From Xanthobacteraceae bacterium (GTDB lineage Bacteria; Pseudomonadota; Alphaproteobacteria; Rhizobiales; Xanthobacteraceae): DNA of 8,615 bases. Shown one piece after another: positions 6,047 to 8,615 of the stretch (within the stretch, counting starts at the first letter, position 1; the number at the start of each line of letters is the position of its first letter). Location of the stretch: positions 1 through 8,615 of the forward strand of contig JASHSY010000020.1 of NCBI GenBank assembly GCA_030040825.1, given 5' to 3'. The notes below the pieces were generated by a model. That model ran no database searches. It worked only from the letters and a program-made list of their open reading frames with translations, and was not told the DNA's origin. The position numbers and the translations under genes are program-made.

Positions 6047-6069
6047 GACGACCAAAGGAGACATTTCGC

Positions 6070-6486
6070 TTGAGCTTCGAATGCGACGAAAATCTCGATC
6101 TATCCGGTGCGCGACGGGTGAAGCTCGGCGGCCACGAATGGCTCGTGGCGCCGTTGTCGTTGCGGCAGATCCTTGCCATCGCCGATTTTGTACCGAAGCT
6201 TTCCGCAATCAGCACCGATAACTTGTCGGGCGAACGGCTGACGCCGCTGGCCGAAGTGCTGTGGCACGGGCTGCGCCGGGCGCATCCGCGGCTCACCCGC
6301 GACGAGTTTTTCGACTTACCGATCACCATCGCCGAACTGGTCGCCGCTTTGCCGGTGGTGATCGAGCAGGCCGGCGGCCGGCGCCTTGACGGGGCCGAAA
6401 CGCCCGGGAGTACCGGCACGGGGGAAATATCGGCGGCGAGCGCTTCGACAGCGTCGATTGGCGTGCGCTCGTCGCCGAGCTTGTAA
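6070..6486 (+). CDS. Tail assembly chaperone, G-type product
   Basis: A 138-residue product from TTG 6070, chosen for AAAGGAG at 6054-6060 (9-base spacer); the frame is open further upstream but no start with a ribosome binding site is seen there. It reads 'RVKLGGHEWLVAPLSLRQILAIADFVPKL' and 'LAEVLWHGLRRAHPRLTRDEFFDLPITIAELVAALPVVIEQAGG', which fits the helical tail chaperones placed between tail tube and tape measure in siphoviruses. The last 20 residues (after GGG 6421-6423) are a Ser/Ala-rich tail, as expected if the normal frame simply runs out past a frameshift site. Such proteins coat the tape measure during tail polymerisation. The cargo nucleotidyltransferase separates it from the tube gene. 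Confidence 0.75.
   Translation: MSFECDENLDLSGARRVKLGGHEWLVAPLSLRQILAIADFVPKLSAISTDNLSGERLTPLAEVLWHGLRRAHPRLTRDEFFDLPITIAELVAALPVVIEQAGGRRLDGAETPGSTGTGEISAASASTASIGVRSSPSL
6420..6426 (+). promoter_or_regulatory. Candidate -1 frameshift slip site
   Basis: G GGG GAA read in the G frame, inside the run GGGGGAAA (6420-6427). The P-site glycine tRNA re-pairs perfectly with GGG one base back. The A-site pairing after slipping (GAA to GGA) is imperfect, so this is not a canonical X XXY YYZ site. Confidence 0.55.
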
Positions 6487-6683
6487 TCGAGCTGCATTGG
6501 ACGCGCGATCAGGTGCTCGACCAGATCGACACTCGTTTTCTCGAAGACCTCCATCGCGTCTGGGCAGACTACCCGCCGCTGCGCCGTCTGGCCGCCGCCG
6601 CGTTGGGACATAAGCCGCGCTCGCGCGCGTCGAAGAATTATCACGCCCTTATCGCCATGTTTCCCGGCGGCACCATCAGGTGA
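6423..6683 (+). CDS. Tail chaperone T-part, made as G-T by -1 frameshift
   Basis: A second frame is open from 6390 (a TGA lies at 6387-6389) to TGA 6681-6683. It encodes 'FDSVDWRALVAELVIELHWTRDQ', 'VLDQIDTRFLEDLHRVWADYPPLRRLAAAALG' and ends 'ALIAMFPGGTIR'. This is the type of helical sequence seen in the downstream chaperone piece of rhizobial tails, and looks far more protein-like than the overlapping G tail. It has no ATG or GTG before the conserved part; the first GTG is at 6513, inside it. A -1 shift at 6420-6426 gives a G-T fusion of about 204 residues, as in lambda G/GT. Alternatives: a real indel that broke the gene, or a sequencing error. Confidence 0.7.
   Translation, partial: GNIGGERFDSVDWRALVAELVIELHWTRDQVLDQIDTRFLEDLHRVWADYPPLRRLAAAALGHKPRSRASKNYHALIAMFPGGTIR
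6430..6478 (+). promoter_or_regulatory. 14-bp stem-loop just after the slip site
   Basis: TCGGCGGCGAGCGC (6430-6443) pairs with GCGCTCGTCGCCGA (6465-6478): 14 bp, one G-U, mostly G-C. The 21-base loop itself holds a 5-bp hairpin TCGAC-AGC-GTCGA (6445-6457). The stem starts 3 bases after the slip heptamer, slightly closer than usual for stimulatory structures; melting the lowest pairs would give a normal gap. Confidence 0.65.
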
Positions 6684-6698
6684 GTGAAAGGTTCGCGC

Positions 6699-7769
6699 AT
6701 GGCCGACGACAATTCTGTCGAGATTCGCTTTGCCGCTTCGGCCGACGAGGCGCTCGCGGGCATAGAACAAATCCGCGAGGCGCTGCAGGGCTTGACCGAT
6801 CCGGTCAAGAACATCAACGGCCAAATGACGATATTCCGCCTGCAGCTGGCCCAACAGCGCATGGTCCTGAACGCGGAAGCAAGCCAATATCAGATCACGC
6901 AAGATCAGAAATTCTCCATGCTGGAGGCTGAGACCAGAAAAGAATACGAGGCCGAATTGGCTCTGCTCAACCAGAAGCTTGCGCTCGGCGACCTCGATGT
7001 GGATCAGCGGCAAAAGGTGCTGGATAAGAAAGCGGCGCTCGAGATCAAGTACAACACCGACATGATCCGCCTTGACGAACAGGCGATTGCCCAGCAGCAA
7101 CAAATGTGGACGGCTTCGCTATCCACGATCGAGACCGCGTTCAATTCGCAACTGCGCGGGCTATTGGCTGGAACCACCAGCTGGTCGACGGCGTTCAAGC
7201 ACATTCTTGGCGACCTTGTCATCAAGTTCATCGAGACCTGCGAAACCATGGTGGTGAAATGGATCGCCGCCGAGCTCGCACAGACGACGGCGACGACGAG
7301 CGGCGCCGCTGCGCGCGCGGCCGCCGAACAGACTGCTGCCGGCTCCGGCATTCTCGCCAATGCGGCGAGCGCCATGCAGGCGATCATGACCGACGCGGCG
7401 CAGGCTTTCGCCGGCGTTTTCGCTTTCCTCGCGCCGGTCATGGGTCCGGCTGCTGCCGGTCCCGCCGCCGCGGCGCAAGCGACGGTAGCGTCAGCGGCGA
7501 TCTTCGACGTCGGCACGGACTATGTCGTGCGCGGCGGTCTTGCGCTCATCCACCAGGGCGAAACCATCGTGCCGGCGCGGGGTTCGGGTCCTTATACCGG
7601 GGGCGGGCAGGGGCCGCAGATCCATGCGCCGGTGAGCATCAGCGTCTCGGCGCTCGATTCGCAAAGCGTGTCGCGGTTTTTCAACGACAATTCACGACAC
7701 ATGCTGCGCGCCATCAACGATGCGGTGAAGCGTGGCGCGCATCTTGGCTTGCGGTCGATCAATCGGTGA
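6699..7769 (+). CDS. Tail tape measure protein (short)
   Basis: A 356-residue protein from ATG 6699 (GAAAGG at 6686-6691); the GTG at 6684 is a poorer start. Layout: N-terminal 'VEIRFAASADEALAGIEQIREAL', a long charged, Gln-rich helical/coiled-coil stretch (about 45-140), 'FNSQLRGLLAGTTSWSTAFKHILGDL' (148-172, a lambda gpH C-terminal-like motif), an Ala-rich hydrophobic segment (217-268), then 'FDVGTDYVVRGGLALIHQGETIVPA' (269-293), a segment typical of tape measure C-termini. It fills the tail tube and sets its length. It is short compared with many siphovirus tape measures, closer to gene transfer agents; at roughly 0.15 nm per residue a tail near 50 nm would follow (inference). It lies 15 bases after the T stop. 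Confidence 0.85.
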   Translation: MADDNSVEIRFAASADEALAGIEQIREALQGLTDPVKNINGQMTIFRLQLAQQRMVLNAEASQYQITQDQKFSMLEAETRKEYEAELALLNQKLALGDLDVDQRQKVLDKKAALEIKYNTDMIRLDEQAIAQQQQMWTASLSTIETAFNSQLRGLLAGTTSWSTAFKHILGDLVIKFIETCETMVVKWIAAELAQTTATTSGAAARAAAEQTAAGSGILANAASAMQAIMTDAAQAFAGVFAFLAPVMGPAAAGPAAAAQATVASAAIFDVGTDYVVRGGLALIHQGETIVPARGSGPYTGGGQGPQIHAPVSISVSALDSQSVSRFFNDNSRHMLRAINDAVKRGAHLGLRSINR

Positions 7770-7775
7770 CCGGCC

Positions 7776-8615
7776 ATGGGTTACATCAACGGCGTCAATC
7801 TGCTGCCGTCTACCGGCGAGTTTACCTATGACACAATTGCCTATCTCGGGCAGCGCGCCACAGAAACAGCACTCACCTCGATCAACCGTTACGCCAATGG
7901 CGGGCCGCTGGCAGGAACCGGATCGACTACCGACTACACCATCGCGCTAAACAATCTTCAAGCGGAAATCCCCGGCTGCACCACCGTCGCCGTGGTTGTG
8001 TCCTGGTTCGGCAGCTCGACCGACATCACCGCCTGCCAAGTTTATCCGTCGACGACTTATGTTGGCGGCACGTTTCAACAAGCCTCCGGCGCGCCAGATG
8101 TTTGGCGTTGCTCGGGATTAACACAATCGTCCGCCGGCATCATCGCCATCCCGCAAATCGGCGGCGCGTCCATTTACGGCGGCACGCCGTCCGATCAATC
8201 GGTCGTGCGCTGCATTCGCGATCTGAAAGCGCGCGGACTGCGGGTCGTGTTTTATCCGTTCGTCCTGATGACGGCAGCGGGCGAGCCGTGGCGTGGAACG
8301 ATCACCTACAACGGCAGCGATATTTCGAGCGCAGCGACCACGGCCGTCACGAACTTCCTGGGCAGTGCTGCAGCGTCCGATTTCAGCCCCGACACCGTCA
8401 ACCTGACTGTCGCGTATTCGGGCTCAGTCACCGATTACACCTACCGGCGCATGATCCTGCATTACGCCAATCTGTGCGTGGTCGCCGGCGGCGTCGATCT
8501 CTTTTTACTCGGTTCGGAATTTCGCGGTTGGCGGAGAGGCTCAGCGGTCAGGATAAAGAAGCTCGTCAATAGTAGTCAATACGGCAGTTTGCTGAAATGT
8601 TGTTGCAGGAGACAT
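7776..8615 (+). CDS. TIM-barrel tail tip / host specificity protein, interrupted
   Basis: From ATG 7776 the frame stays open to the window edge (280 codons). Residues 1-250 match the GTA TIM-barrel-like family (PF13547-type) found in gene-transfer-agent and phage tail tip proteins: 'NGVNLLPSTGEFTYDTIAYLG', 'SINRYANGGPLAGTGSTTDY', 'SVVRCIRDLKARGLRVVFYPFVLM', 'GEPWRGTITY', and 'LFLLGSEFRG'. After the glycine at 8526-8528 the family pattern stops and the frame reads a non-phage-like run ending 'KCCCRRH'. The protein is normally far longer, so the gene appears broken by an insertion near 8529. It begins 6 bases after the tape measure stop with no good ribosome binding site, suggesting translational coupling. 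Confidence 0.8.
   Translation, partial: MGYINGVNLLPSTGEFTYDTIAYLGQRATETALTSINRYANGGPLAGTGSTTDYTIALNNLQAEIPGCTTVAVVVSWFGSSTDITACQVYPSTTYVGGTFQQASGAPDVWRCSGLTQSSAGIIAIPQIGGASIYGGTPSDQSVVRCIRDLKARGLRVVFYPFVLMTAAGEPWRGTITYNGSDISSAATTAVTNFLGSAAASDFSPDTVNLTVAYSGSVTDYTYRRMILHYANLCVVAGGVDLFLLGSEFRGWRRGSAVRIKKLVNSSQYGSLLKCCCRRH
8529..8615. mobile_element. Possible left end of an inserted element
   Basis: From 8529 the sequence no longer fits the TIM-barrel gene and G+C falls to 42 of 87 bases by my count. AGGAGA at 8607-8612 looks like a ribosome binding site for a gene starting at or past the window edge. That fits the left end of an insertion sequence followed by its transposase gene, but the terminal repeat and transposase are outside the window and I recognise no IS family. 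Confidence 0.4.

Noticed and set aside
6000..7103. 367-codon - strand ORF over chaperone and tape measure
   Set aside because: Antisense to two well-supported tail genes and without recognisable motifs.
1..8615. tRNA genes, CRISPR arrays, attachment sites
   Set aside because: I saw no cloverleaf-like sequence, no regularly spaced repeats, and no integrase or duplicated att core in the window.

Overview
The window is a piece of the virion-structure (head-tail joining and tail) module of a siphovirus-like prophage or gene-transfer-agent-like element, very probably in an alphaproteobacterium of the Bradyrhizobium/Rhodopseudomonas type. The reasons are the high-GC coding style, the match of the structural proteins to rhizobial prophage families I recognise from memory, and the PSK-type VapB. 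No database search was possible, so family names rest on motifs and recall.

Structural genes all run on the + strand in the usual tail order: head-tail connector (1-723, 5' end outside the window), HK97 gp10-like protein (2137-2607), tail terminator/completion protein (2947-3393), major tail tube protein (4159-4899), tail assembly chaperone G with a probable -1 frameshift product G-T (6070-6486, extended to 6683), a short tape measure protein (6699-7769), and the start of a GTA-type TIM-barrel tail tip/host specificity protein (7776 to the window end, apparently interrupted near 8529).

Between nearly every pair of structural genes sits unrelated cargo, mostly on the - strand: a DUF2235 alpha/beta hydrolase (729-1916) with a divergent 58-residue two-helix membrane protein (1944-2120, + strand); a decayed fragment of a rhizobial hypothetical gene (about 2675-2931); a VapBC toxin-antitoxin pair (3410-4047) with its own promoter and dyad operators; and a GSU2403-family nucleotidyltransferase-fold protein (4914-5939). 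These look like morons: independently expressed genes that probably benefit the lysogen (toxin-antitoxin maintenance, phage exclusion or interbacterial activity) without a role in the particle.

The strongest non-gene signal is at the tail chaperone. A G-rich slip site at 6420-6426 is followed by a 14-bp stem-loop (6430-6478), placed so that a -1 shift joins the G frame to an open T frame. A second is a 32-residue beta-rich module shared by the connector and the tail tube (17 of 32 identical by my count). At the right edge the TIM-barrel gene loses its family resemblance and the base composition drops, suggesting the left end of an inserted mobile element that would disable the tail tip gene.
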